Positions 23,910 through 31,321 are shown, counted from the first letter of the stretch. The stretch: 32,000 bases of DNA from RGIG8597 sp045133795 (GCA_045133795.1 JBGUUT010000036.1:1-32000); one strand, 5' to 3'. Translations and numbers: made by a program. The notes: generated by a model not told the origin, from the letters alone.

Positions 23910-25175
23910 TTATTCCCAATAGTTTTCATTAAAAGCTCTCATTTTATTTCTTAAACTTGAATTACAGGATTTCACATCAAAAGAATCTAAATCCAACTCT
24001 TCAACACCGAGCCATTTTGAAAACTCTTCGTATTCATCTCCGGATTTTGTTTCGAAAGCCTCTCTTATTGTTTCTAACATAGAAACTCCGCCACAGTTTT
24101 CAATAATCCCCATTCCCTCGCCTTGCAAAACATTAGGAAGTTTAGTTGTCGGTAAATCTGTTTCAAAAGCTGTTTCTTCCAATATTAAATCAATTTTCCA
24201 GTCATCCCCAAAGTCATAAACAAAAGACACTTCTGATAACTTCTCGTTTAGAAGTTTTTTAATTCTTGTGTCATAAGCTGTAAAACGAATCGGCAAACAT
24301 TGCTTGAACTTTTGATAAAAAAACACATCATCTAGCAGTTTTTCTTCATCTACATAATGCTCAATAATAATATCTTGAACATTCGAAAGAACTTCTTCGA
24401 TTTCTTGCTCCGACATCTTTTGTTCTTCAAGTTTCTTTCTTTCCTTTTGCTTTTGCGAAATATCAAAACGATACAAATGACTTCCTTCCATATTAAACAT
24501 TGCCATAAGTGCATAAGCAAGTCTTTCAAATGTTGAATCTGCAGATATTATAAATCGTCGCCATACTTTTTTATCATAATCTGCCAATACAGCATAAAAT
24601 TGATACGCCGTCCTTGTAGTCTTTGGCTTTGAAATTACCTGCTCCAAAGTAATAGGCAACTTCATTAAATCTGAAGAAATCAATTCGTTTGCAAAAGAAA
24701 AACCTCCGACTCCGGTATTTGCACAATTACAAGGGACTTTATTTATTCTATCGTTTATTTCAAATATTTTCTCCTGCTCGTCATCATTCTTAACATGCGA
24801 AATTATATTAATCAGTATATATTTCATATTTGTCATAGAACTTAAAACGTTGCGACTATTTGTTTTTGTAAAAATCATCTCATTTTCAAAAGGTTCGATA
24901 AATTGCGAATATAAATCTGAATGTCCTGTTTTTTCGAAATACAATTTAATTTGATTTATAACTATCTTTGCAAAGCTTTCTCCGGATTTTATCCCCTTAA
25001 CCGGAATGCACACAGAAAAAAGTGAAAATGCGTTTGTTATAAACAGATATTTTTTTCTGTCTTTGCCGATAACCAAATCTACAAACCAATCACAATATTT
25101 ATTTGGAGCTACAACATCTGATGATAAAGAAATTTTTGTTTGTTCTGAAGCTATTTTTGTTAATCTAAATATCAT
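23910..25175 (-). CDS. DUF6933 - pRiA4b ORF-3-like fusion protein
   Basis: This 421-aa protein has two parts. Residues 1-150 (MIFRLTKIASEQTKI, NKYCDWFVDLVIGKDRKKYL, FITNAFSLFSVCIPV) match DUF6933. Residues 188-400 match the plasmid pRiA4b ORF-3 / IS1096 TnpR-like domain: TAYQFYAVLADYDKKVWRRF, then MEGSHLYRFDI, VSFVYDFGDDWKIDLILEE and LPNVLQGEGMGIIENCGG. Neither domain has a proven activity, though pRiA4b domains often occur on plasmids and near mobile elements. The frame continues upstream to an ATG at 25211, but I chose ATG 25175. A perfect extended -10 lies just before it, inside the longer reading. No ribosome site precedes either start. Confidence 0.8.
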   Translation of the reverse strand: MIFRLTKIASEQTKISLSSDVVAPNKYCDWFVDLVIGKDRKKYLFITNAFSLFSVCIPVKGIKSGESFAKIVINQIKLYFEKTGHSDLYSQFIEPFENEMIFTKTNSRNVLSSMTNMKYILINIISHVKNDDEQEKIFEINDRINKVPCNCANTGVGGFSFANELISSDLMKLPITLEQVISKPKTTRTAYQFYAVLADYDKKVWRRFIISADSTFERLAYALMAMFNMEGSHLYRFDISQKQKERKKLEEQKMSEQEIEEVLSNVQDIIIEHYVDEEKLLDDVFFYQKFKQCLPIRFTAYDTRIKKLLNEKLSEVSFVYDFGDDWKIDLILEETAFETDLPTTKLPNVLQGEGMGIIENCGGVSMLETIREAFETKSGDEYEEFSKWLGVEELDLDSFDVKSCNSSLRNKMRAFNENYWE

Positions 25176-25181
25176 GCGTTT

Positions 25182-25190
25182 ATTATAGCA
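25182..25190 (-). promoter_or_regulatory. Extended -10 promoter directly before the DUF6933-pRiA4b start
   Basis: The minus strand reads TGCTATAAT followed by six bases and then the ATG at 25175. A TG-extended perfect -10 at this distance puts the RNA start at or next to the A of the start codon, implying a leaderless message. The -35 region is AT-rich without a match. Confidence 0.6.
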
Positions 25191-25272
25191 TAAAAAAAAA
25201 TCATTTTTCACCGTTTTTATCCCTAAGGTTAGATGATTTAATAAAAATTAAATCTAATCTCAGAGGTACACA

Positions 25273-25329
25273 ATGACATACGGATATATCAGAGTTTCAA
25301 GCGACAAACAAACAGTAGAAAATCAATGA
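25273..25329 (+). pseudogene. Truncated serine recombinase (resolvase/invertase), N-terminal stub
   Basis: ATG 25273, preceded by AGAGG, begins MTYGYIRVSSDKQTVENQ and then meets TGA. This is the exact start of a small serine recombinase, with the catalytic serine in RVSSDKQ. The remaining 160 or so residues are missing: the sequence past 25330 is unrelated. An imperfect inverted repeat (TTAGATGATTTAAT 25229-25242 with ATTAAATCTAA 25247-25257) lies just upstream. It marks an old mobile-element boundary. Confidence 0.85.
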
Positions 25330-25334
25330 GCATG

Positions 25335-25480
25335 TTTTTGTGTTGTAACCAAGCTATAGGTGTCGGCAAAGAATCTTCCTGCATATTGTGAGTTTCTGAG
25401 TTTAAAAATAATCGCATAGCTTTCATTTCCGGGATGTTGTATTTTTCTGTAAGCTTTTTACAACGGCTTTGTTGTAGTAG
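25335..25480 (-). pseudogene. Unidentified gene remnant
   Basis: On the minus strand, just after the SIR2 gene, two frames together read as coding-like sequence: FYYNKAVVKSLQ in one and KKLTEKYNIPEMKAMRLFLN, then SETHNM, in another. This pattern indicates a frameshifted fragment. It has no start codon in a suitable place and runs into the serine recombinase stub at 25330. I do not recognise the family. It is debris at the junction of two acquired pieces. Confidence 0.4.
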
Positions 25481-25490
25481 AATTGAAAAG

Positions 25491-28451
25491 CTAACAAAAA
25501 TACTTAGTTAAAATTGTCGACAGTCTTTTTAAGTCACTTTCTTTCAGTTGGGAAGAATTAATTTCTTTTGCAATACACTCTCGCGTTTTGTTTTTGACGA
25601 TTTTATTTTCTGAAAGAATTTGGAGCATCATATCTTGCCAATTTAATAACCATGTGACATCAAATTTCTCAAAATCAAACTTTTCGAATTTATAAAACAA
25701 ATCAAACATTGGACTAAGATTTAAAAAGGTAGAGAAATCTTTCCTCTTTAATGAACCGACTCTAAAAAAATAGCCTACAAGATTTAATGCTTCAAAATGA
25801 TCATGCTTAGGATGTGTTTTAATTGGTGATTCTTTTTTCGAGAGTTCAATTTCATTTTTCAAATACTTTTTCAATGCTCTCAATGTTTTTTTATCAATTT
25901 TTATATCGTAATTTATTAAGAATAAAAAGTCATTAAAAGAAAACTCATTATCCATTCCGTCATATATCCACTTTACAATACTTTTTTGTTGAGAAGTCGG
26001 AAGATAGGAATAATAATACCACTTAATCTGCTCCTTAAATTGAGTGTAGGAATTCTTAATAATTTTAGTAATGCGATATGCTAGTTTTCGAGACTTGAAA
26101 GAATCATCGATATTGATATAATGTATCAAATTTGGGTAATTCAGGTTTGAATGTTTAGATAGCAAATCGAAGTTTTTGTTATTGGCTATTGCATCTATAT
26201 GACTATCAATATAGTAGATCAGCTTATTTTCAATAACAGAGGCAGTTATTTCACTGTATCTTTTTCTTTTCCACACTTGTGAATTTAAAAAGAGTATCTT
26301 ATCGCCAATACAAATTTCACGAAATTCATATTTGAAAATAAACGAGCAAACAAAATCTACGAGTTTCTGTGAAATGTTCATATAGGACAATAGATTCAAG
26401 CATTTTTTGATTTTATTTTGGATAGACATAATTTCTATTCTTTTATTGGTTTTTAGTACTGTATTATAGTAGGAACAAAGGTTGCATACAGAGGTCTCTA
26501 TTATTTCAATATTTTTGAAATCTAATGTTTTTATTGAATGCTTGTGAAGCAACCTATCTAATTGTTTCGTATCGAAATACTCAATAAAACAATAAAAATC
26601 AATATTGTCAAAATAAATCTCGTTTGATGCATTATCGAAGAAATCATCATCAATTGCTTTCTTGGTTTGTACAGAGTATTTATATACCAATGTTGACATC
26701 AAATTTTGTATGGCTGTTCTAAACTCTGTAAACTCTTCCATGTACAATCCATTCCTTAAGAAAAAATGTAAATTTTGATTTATTCTTGAAATAACCTTAT
26801 CGGCACTTGTAACACCCCACTCTTGTGTGTTGGAATCAATAGCATCTTGTAATTTCATTCCATCTAGGAAGGAATAGTATGAGTTTTCATATAATATATT
26901 AAAAGAGGTAATTTTCTTGAAGCACTGGTACTTATTTTGAAATTCAATAGGCAACCTTTCGAACATATGTTTAACTTGCTCAGAACTAATAACACCGCCT
27001 TTTAGTCCATCAAAGTCAAATGTGTTGTGATACATCAAGTTATTGTTTACGCTTTTCATTGCTTGATAAACTACATAGCGATTTGTCTGTGCCAAAAAAT
27101 GCCAAAGATAATCATTTGCAATATACGCCTCTGTAGCAACACTTACAAACAATTCATAAGATTCCGTGTAACGAGATAATTTTGCTAAATAATATGCTTT
27201 TTGATAATTATCATAGTAATTGTCGTATTCTTTAAAAACATACTCTTGCATTTTAATATAGTCAAATTGCATACAACACGGATTACCAAAAACAAAATTG
27301 TCATCAGAAATAGTCTGCAGCTTATGATCAATACAGAGAATCCCTTTGATTTGTGCCTTTGAAAGCACTGAGATAATAGTTTGGTATTTTTGTAATGTAT
27401 CAATATTTAGTTTATTCCTTTCATTTTCATCCATATCGTTTATAGCAACAAAATATTTAAACAACATGTTTTCACCAACAGATATATTGATTAAACCACG
27501 ACTGTCGATAATAACATTATTATGAAGTTTTTCTTGAATATCTTGTATTCGTAGAGCTTCCATTTTATCTAATGGTACCAATAAATCATATAGTACTTGA
27601 AAAGTTTCTTTTTCATCTTTCCCTTTAACTGAAAACTTTGAAAAATTATTTATAGCGTTCAGCACACTCTTGTATCTATTGATGAAAGAGGTAGATTCGT
27701 TATCAGTACAGTGTCGATAGTCTACAACACGTAATCCTTTAGACTCATGATATTGTAGTTCATCTTTTGAAAGTTCCGCATCATCTGTATATATGAATAT
27801 GGGTTTGTTAAATTTTTCCTTTAGAAGCGTTTTTGTCCAATTCAAAATCAGTTTGATATTGTAGTCATTGAGTCCATATCCAATAAATACCACTGTATTT
27901 GTTGCAAAAATCGACTTCAAGAGAGTTTCGACTAACTTGAATTTTTCGCTATAGTTAAGATAGTCCTCTTCTTTCAAAACAATATTTTTGTGTTTCAAGT
28001 CTCCATGAAGCTTTAAAATAAACCTATTTCCGTTAATTTCGGAAACTTCATTATCACAAGCAACTACTTTAAAACTTTGGCAGTTTTCTGCAGCTGCTGT
28101 TTCAAGTAAAACGTCAAAGTTTGTCGTAATAAATGCACGCGGATTCAAGTCAAGTAACATTTTATGAATTGCGTTGGGAACAAGCTTTTTACTCCCAAAA
28201 CAGTTACTTATAAAATCGTAATACTGACCGTCGTCTTGATTTATTGAGTAATAATACATCTGAGGTATGCTCAAATACTCTTCATTACTGTAAGAAGTTT
28301 TTTTAGTTCGCCCAAGGCTTTCAGAAAATGCATCTATCAATTCTGACCATTTTGGTGCATCGGAAAGCTTTGATATACCTGCACCAACAAAAAACGTTAA
28401 AGATTCTGTTTGTGAGGCATCGATAATTCTCTTAAATATATCTTGATACAT
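25491..28451 (-). CDS. SIR2-domain protein, large, candidate antiphage NADase (DSR2-like architecture)
   Basis: This 986-aa protein has an N-terminal SIR2 domain (residues 1-240) with the full NAD-binding set: FFVGAGISK (21-29), TTNFD with N111, KLHGD with H149, and VFIGYGLNDYN (188-198). The N and H are the residues required for NAD hydrolysis in defence sirtuins. Residues 300-986 are a long, mostly helical region rich in Tyr, Asn and Lys without a recognised domain. The length and the SIR2-plus-long-C-terminal-region layout resemble DSR2, which depletes NAD on sensing phage tail protein. Homology outside the SIR2 domain is not shown here. The start follows GAGAGG. The neighbours are a 97-aa gene 69 nt upstream, an Abi_2 remnant and a broken recombinase, typical of a defence island. 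Confidence 0.85.
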   Translation of the reverse strand: MYQDIFKRIIDASQTESLTFFVGAGISKLSDAPKWSELIDAFSESLGRTKKTSYSNEEYLSIPQMYYYSINQDDGQYYDFISNCFGSKKLVPNAIHKMLLDLNPRAFITTNFDVLLETAAAENCQSFKVVACDNEVSEINGNRFILKLHGDLKHKNIVLKEEDYLNYSEKFKLVETLLKSIFATNTVVFIGYGLNDYNIKLILNWTKTLLKEKFNKPIFIYTDDAELSKDELQYHESKGLRVVDYRHCTDNESTSFINRYKSVLNAINNFSKFSVKGKDEKETFQVLYDLLVPLDKMEALRIQDIQEKLHNNVIIDSRGLINISVGENMLFKYFVAINDMDENERNKLNIDTLQKYQTIISVLSKAQIKGILCIDHKLQTISDDNFVFGNPCCMQFDYIKMQEYVFKEYDNYYDNYQKAYYLAKLSRYTESYELFVSVATEAYIANDYLWHFLAQTNRYVVYQAMKSVNNNLMYHNTFDFDGLKGGVISSEQVKHMFERLPIEFQNKYQCFKKITSFNILYENSYYSFLDGMKLQDAIDSNTQEWGVTSADKVISRINQNLHFFLRNGLYMEEFTEFRTAIQNLMSTLVYKYSVQTKKAIDDDFFDNASNEIYFDNIDFYCFIEYFDTKQLDRLLHKHSIKTLDFKNIEIIETSVCNLCSYYNTVLKTNKRIEIMSIQNKIKKCLNLLSYMNISQKLVDFVCSFIFKYEFREICIGDKILFLNSQVWKRKRYSEITASVIENKLIYYIDSHIDAIANNKNFDLLSKHSNLNYPNLIHYINIDDSFKSRKLAYRITKIIKNSYTQFKEQIKWYYYSYLPTSQQKSIVKWIYDGMDNEFSFNDFLFLINYDIKIDKKTLRALKKYLKNEIELSKKESPIKTHPKHDHFEALNLVGYFFRVGSLKRKDFSTFLNLSPMFDLFYKFEKFDFEKFDVTWLLNWQDMMLQILSENKIVKNKTRECIAKEINSSQLKESDLKRLSTILTKYFC

Positions 28452-28520
28452 AATAGCCTCTCTTATTTTGTTAATTTCTGATACATCTTCATAAGTCTGA
28501 CAACATAGGCAAATTTGGTG

Positions 28521-28814
28521 TTAATTTTGTGATATTTGATAGCCTTTTTTAATCAACATAGCAAAACCTTTTACTTTTAAGAAATTCTCCGCATTTAGAT
28601 ATGCTTCTTGATATGAGTTTGGTAGAGTTGTATTTACTGCGTTCCACAAGGTAGTTTCAAATGAATATTTTGTTGTTAAATTACTTATATGTTGGTGCAT
28701 TAAATCAAATTGTTGTGTTGAATAGTAATAACGAAGTTTTTGAATGTCGTGAATTAAATCTACGATGTCTTTATGTTCTTTATAGTGATGAAAAATCTCT
28801 AAATAATCATCCAT
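28521..28814 (-). CDS. 97-aa protein upstream of the SIR2 gene, unknown function
   Basis: This small gene has GGAG eight bases before ATG 28814. The product is predicted all-helical and soluble, beginning MDDYLEIFHHYKEHKDIVDL and containing KLRYYYSTQQFDLMHQHISN and YQEAYLNAENFLKVKGFAML. It is rich in His and Tyr, with no metal-site spacing that I trust and no membrane segment. No family was recognised. It is on the same strand as the SIR2 gene, 69 nt before it, and likely co-transcribed. A partner, inhibitor or sensor role for SIR2 is reasonable to test but is inference. It could also be left over from the broken Abi_2 region upstream. Confidence 0.65.
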   Translation of the reverse strand: MDDYLEIFHHYKEHKDIVDLIHDIQKLRYYYSTQQFDLMHQHISNLTTKYSFETTLWNAVNTTLPNSYQEAYLNAENFLKVKGFAMLIKKGYQISQN

Positions 28815-28832
28815 ACTTTTTACTCCATAGAT

Positions 28833-29102
28833 TTAATCATTTGCTAAAATTACGTTTTCTATAATAAAATCTATTTTAGCACGTAAAGTTGCAATTAGAT
28901 TTTTAATTTCGTTTTGTATCAAATTATTAAATTTTTGGCTATTGTGTTTTTTGAGAAAAAGTTTCTATCAAGATAAGCGGTGCCTCCATATTTATGAGTG
29001 TGAAAATAAGCAAGTTGAGTACGTAAGAAAATTTCTATATCCAAGTTCGAATTTATCAGCAGAGGATTTATTTACCTTTTTAGTTAATTCATTATTTACC
29101 AT
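28833..29102 (-). pseudogene. Abi_2-family (AbiD/AbiF-like) abortive infection gene, frameshifted remnant
   Basis: The minus strand holds three overlapping pieces. One frame (stop at 28919) reads LDIEIFLRTQLAYFHTHKYG, then GTAYLDRNFFSKN. This is the diagnostic core of Abi_2 proteins (iEi-lRt-lay--ahkyG--gYld--nF). A second frame, ending at 28833, carries on as KKHNSQKFNNLIQNEIKN with a helical end, so one base change in length separates them. A third frame starts at ATG 29102 after GGAG and runs 36 codons. The rest of the N- and C-terminal parts (a full protein is about 300 aa) is absent. Abi_2 proteins act in phage exclusion by abortive infection. This copy cannot be functional. Confidence 0.7.
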
Positions 29103-29139
29103 CTTTATATTTCTCCTCTGCAATCTTTTTACTGTAACA

Positions 29140-29165
29140 GTTTTAAACAACTATTTGTAACGGTC
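29140..29165. repeat. 26-bp direct repeat, copy 1
   Basis: It matches 31116-31141 at 22 of 26 positions, in the same orientation, with the shared block TTAAACAACT and then TTTGTAA. The two copies bracket the LRR lipoprotein unit. Confidence 0.5.
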
Positions 29166-29347
29166 TATCCATTTAGTAGAAAAATATTAAACAGTTAATT
29201 TCAAAAAAATCGAAGCCGTGTGACAATTTTGCTCATTTTGAGACAAAAAAAGAAAAGTTTCTAACCCCTTACACGTTTTGAACCCAAAACGACCAGAACT
29301 CGCCGGGCTTTGCCGGCAAAAGGAACTCTAAACCTAAATAGGTTTGA

Positions 29348-29380
29348 GAAAAAAAGAGCGAAGGAAAAAATCTACGCTCT
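29348..29380 (-). terminator. Intrinsic terminator of the LRR lipoprotein gene
   Basis: On the minus strand there is AGAGCG, a 14-nt loop, CGCTCT, then a run of seven T. It lies 20 nt past the stop of the gene at 29400. Confidence 0.85.
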
Positions 29381-29399
29381 CATAGTTAAGTACTAAATT

Positions 29400-30692
29400 C
29401 TACTCACCGCTGTAATTATAATTTATAGTAGCACTTGTTAAATAAGAATTACTGTTAGTTCCTATATTTATCTTTTCCCACTGCTCTTCCGTTCCCTTAT
29501 AATTTACCGTTGTTAAACTTGTGCAACCATCAAATACCTCATAACCGATAGAAGTCACGCTATCAGGAATTATCACACTTGTTAAGTTACTACAACTATC
29601 GAACGCAGAATTACCGATAAAAGTCACATTATCCGGGATTACTATATTTACCAAACTTGTACAGCTAGCAAATGCACACTCACCGATAGAAATCACACTG
29701 TCGGGGATTGTCACGCTGGTTAAACTTTTACAATAGAAGAATGCATAACGACCGATAGAAGTCAAATCTTTTCCAATTGTTACATTTGTTAAACTATCAC
29801 AACTATCGAATGCAAAATTGCCAATGGAAGTTACGCTGTCGGGGATTGTTACACTTACTAAGTTACCACAATTAAAGAAGGCATATTCAGCAATAGAAGT
29901 TACGCCATCAGGAATTGTTGCTTTAACTACTCCTTTTGCGTAAAAAAGATATAAAATTGTTCCGTCTTTACTGTAAATACAGTTTTTATCACTTTTATAT
30001 GTTACATTACTTTCGCTAATATTCAAATTTCTTAAATTCGAACAATCATCGAATGCTCCACTATCGATAGAAGTTACGCCATCGCCGATTATCACTGTTG
30101 TTAAGCCTGTACAGCTAGCAAATGCTTTCTCTCCGATAGAAGTCACGCTGTTGGGGATTGTTACGTTTGTTAAACTTTTACAATTATTGAATGCCCAGTT
30201 ACCGATAGAAGTCACACTATTGCCAATTGTCACGCTTATTAATTTATCACAATAGCCAAATGCATTCTCACCGATAGAAGTCACACTATTGGGGATTGTT
30301 ATGCTTGTTAAACGGCTGCAATTATAGAACTCCCAGTCACCGCAAATTGTCAAACCAGTAGTTTCGCTTAAATCAAGATTTACAAAAGTGTATGGAGATA
30401 ATTTTTTCAATGCTTCTTCGATTTCTGAGATAGTAATATCTGATATTTCACCTGTCATTTTTATAGTATGTGTTCCTACTGGAAGTCCTAGTATAGTAGC
30501 AACAATGTTATTTTTTGTTACTTTGTCTTTTTCATCATTGTCTTTCGTTTCATCTTCTTTTGTCTCTTCTTTTACGATTTCGTCTGTTGTTGAAGTCTCA
30601 TTTTCATCAACTACTTCAGAACAGTTTATTAACATCATTATAATTGTAAATACTGCTACAGCTTTCAGCAACAAATTTTTAATCTTAATCAT
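29400..30692 (-). CDS. BspA-like leucine-rich repeat surface lipoprotein
   Basis: This 430-aa protein has a lipoprotein signal peptide ending in LINC (acylated Cys at residue 24), then an acidic/Thr-rich linker with many D, E and K (about 25-65). About ten 23-residue LRR_5 repeats follow, of the pattern LTSVTIPDSVTSIGNFAFDS plus C-x2. One irregular stretch (NLNISESNVTYKSDKNCIYS, about residue 220) splits the array, and a capping GTEEQWEKINIGTN segment ends it. Treponemal relatives (LrrA, TpLRR) sit on the cell surface and bind host or bacterial proteins. The gene has its own terminator. Upstream are a strong promoter, a short ORF and an intrinsic terminator, which may control it. Confidence 0.92.
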   Translation of the reverse strand: MIKIKNLLLKAVAVFTIIMMLINCSEVVDENETSTTDEIVKEETKEDETKDNDEKDKVTKNNIVATILGLPVGTHTIKMTGEISDITISEIEEALKKLSPYTFVNLDLSETTGLTICGDWEFYNCSRLTSITIPNSVTSIGENAFGYCDKLISVTIGNSVTSIGNWAFNNCKSLTNVTIPNSVTSIGEKAFASCTGLTTVIIGDGVTSIDSGAFDDCSNLRNLNISESNVTYKSDKNCIYSKDGTILYLFYAKGVVKATIPDGVTSIAEYAFFNCGNLVSVTIPDSVTSIGNFAFDSCDSLTNVTIGKDLTSIGRYAFFYCKSLTSVTIPDSVISIGECAFASCTSLVNIVIPDNVTFIGNSAFDSCSNLTSVIIPDSVTSIGYEVFDGCTSLTTVNYKGTEEQWEKINIGTNSNSYLTSATINYNYSGE

Positions 30693-30760
30693 TGTTTTCC
30701 TCTCTTTAAAATAATTTTATTTAAACTCTCCGTACGGAAAGTTGATTTTTTTTATTCTTT

Positions 30761-30825
30761 GCGGTCAGTGAGCAACTAAATATTTACTTCAGTAAATATC
30801 GAGCATAGCGTAGTCGAAATACCGC
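30761..30825. repeat. Intergenic imperfect inverted repeat
   Basis: GCGGT (30761-30765) and ACCGC (30821-30825) bound an element with a central perfect hairpin ATATTTAC-TTCA-GTAAATAT (30780-30799). The half reading TAGTCGAAATACCGC resembles short intergenic repeats seen in many treponeme genomes. It lies in the leader of the LRR gene. Confidence 0.45.
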
Positions 30826-30923
30826 TAATGCGTAAAAAAAAGAGCCTCCGGAAAAAATCCGAGACTGCTCTGATTTACAAGAGAAATATCATTATATAAG
30901 TACACATTTTTTACAATAATCAT
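30825..30923 (-). CDS. 32-aa ORF in the LRR gene leader (possible leader peptide)
   Basis: ATG 30923 has a perfect AAGGAG (30936-30931) seven bases upstream and lies about 55 nt after a near-consensus promoter. It reads MIIVKNVYLYNDISLVNQSS and then LGFFPEALFFTH, and stops at 30825. Its last third runs through the terminator stem and its T-run, which accounts for the Phe-rich end. It may be a leader peptide whose translation changes terminator folding, or the coding part of a very short mRNA. No family was recognised. Confidence 0.5.
   Translation of the reverse strand: MIIVKNVYLYNDISLVNQSSLGFFPEALFFTH
30833..30871 (-). terminator. Intrinsic terminator or attenuator upstream of the LRR gene
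   Basis: On the minus strand an AGAGC...GCTCT stem, with an inner CTCGG/CCGGAG helix that has one bulge and an AT-rich loop, is followed by a T run of seven or eight. It ends a transcript from the promoter at 31015-30987 about 140 nt before the LRR gene start. Confidence 0.75.
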
Positions 30924-30986
30924 GACGTTTCTCCTTTTCTCTGTTTATATTATTTACTGTTATTCCGCACCGCAAAATTGGCAAAT

Positions 30987-31015
30987 ATTATAACTGCAAA
31001 CTTTTTTTAAGTCAA
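30987..31015 (-). promoter_or_regulatory. Strong promoter upstream of the LRR lipoprotein leader
   Basis: On the minus strand: TTGACT (31015-31010), exactly 17 nt, TATAAT (30992-30987). It is the best-scoring promoter by eye in the accessory part. It drives the 32-codon ORF and, past the terminator, the LRR gene. Confidence 0.75.
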
Positions 31016-31037
31016 GATTACAAGTTTTAGTTCAGAT

Positions 31038-31066
31038 TTAGAATCGGGGACAGTCGTCTATTCTAA
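31038..31066. repeat. Degenerate RAYT-type repeat (copy D)
   Basis: TTAGAAT and ATTCTAA arms (7 bp) enclose CGGGGACAGTCGTCT. The AGAATC-GGG(A/T)C order is that of the right half of the palindrome beside the transposase (AGAATCAGGGTCTGACCCT). It is probably a decayed half copy. Confidence 0.4.
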
Positions 31067-31083
31067 TGTGAACATATAATGAG

Positions 31084-31104
31084 ATGCTGAAATAAATTCA
31101 GCAT
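31084..31104. repeat. Short hairpin ATGCTGAA-TTCAGCAT
   Basis: An 8-bp perfect stem with a 5-nt loop (ATGCTGAAATAAATTCAGCA onward, followed by GACG). Hairpins of this wording are familiar dispersed repeats in treponeme and other genomes. Only one copy lies in this window. Confidence 0.5.
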
Positions 31105-31115
31105 GACGGAAATTT

Positions 31116-31141
31116 GTCTTAAACAACTGTTTGTAAGAGTC
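31116..31141. repeat. 26-bp direct repeat, copy 2
   Basis: Second copy of the unit at 29140-29165 (22 of 26 identical). The core AAACAACTGTTT is a short dyad. Its last base is the first base of the tandem repeat that follows. Confidence 0.5.
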
Positions 31142-31190
31142 TTAAACACATCATTCAAGCTGGCTTAAACACATCATTCGAGCTGGCTTG
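31141..31190. repeat. 23-bp tandem repeat, two copies and a partial third
   Basis: Units at 31141-31163 and 31164-31186 differ at one base (CTTAAACACATCATTC, A or G, AGCTGG). A third unit begins CTTGAACA. No reading frame uses the region. It could be a slippage product or a binding-site array. Confidence 0.75.
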
Positions 31191-31233
31191 AACATAAAAT
31201 ATGTAAAAAACCAATCTTACCAAGTGTAAGGAA

Positions 31234-31260
31234 TAAACCTTTGCAGGTTTAAGTTTTTTT
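31234..31260 (+). terminator. Hairpin with T-run (plus strand)
   Basis: TAAACCT-TTGC-AGGTTTA (31234-31251) is followed by AG and then a run of nine T. It is a good intrinsic terminator, but no plus-strand gene was found before it, so a short RNA upstream is possible. Confidence 0.6.
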
Positions 31261-31272
31261 TTGCAGTGCAGT

Positions 31273-31297
31273 GGAGAGTTCATTCTCTCTTTTTTAT
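31273..31297 (+). terminator. Second hairpin with T-run (plus strand)
   Basis: GGAGAG-TTCATT-CTCTCT is followed by six T and A, 20 nt after the previous terminator. A tandem pair would insulate the downstream Rpn-family gene. Confidence 0.5.
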
Positions 31298-31321
31298 TTT
31301 TCATCTTTCCGTTTTCAGTTT

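Larger units (their letters stand above)
29103..29399. other. Gene-free stretch with consecutive hairpins
   Basis: No convincing gene was found. The stretch contains a 26-bp unit repeated at 31116-31141. It also holds hairpins CGTTTTG-AACC-CAAAACG (29274-29291), GCCGG with CCGGC (29302-29317), AAACCT-AAAT-AGGTTT (29330-29345), and the terminator of the LRR gene. The GC-rich stem in this AT-rich setting is unusual. Confidence 0.6.

Noticed and set aside
31141..31190. CRISPR-like array.
   Set aside because: The 23-bp units are directly adjacent without spacers, and no cas gene lies in the window.
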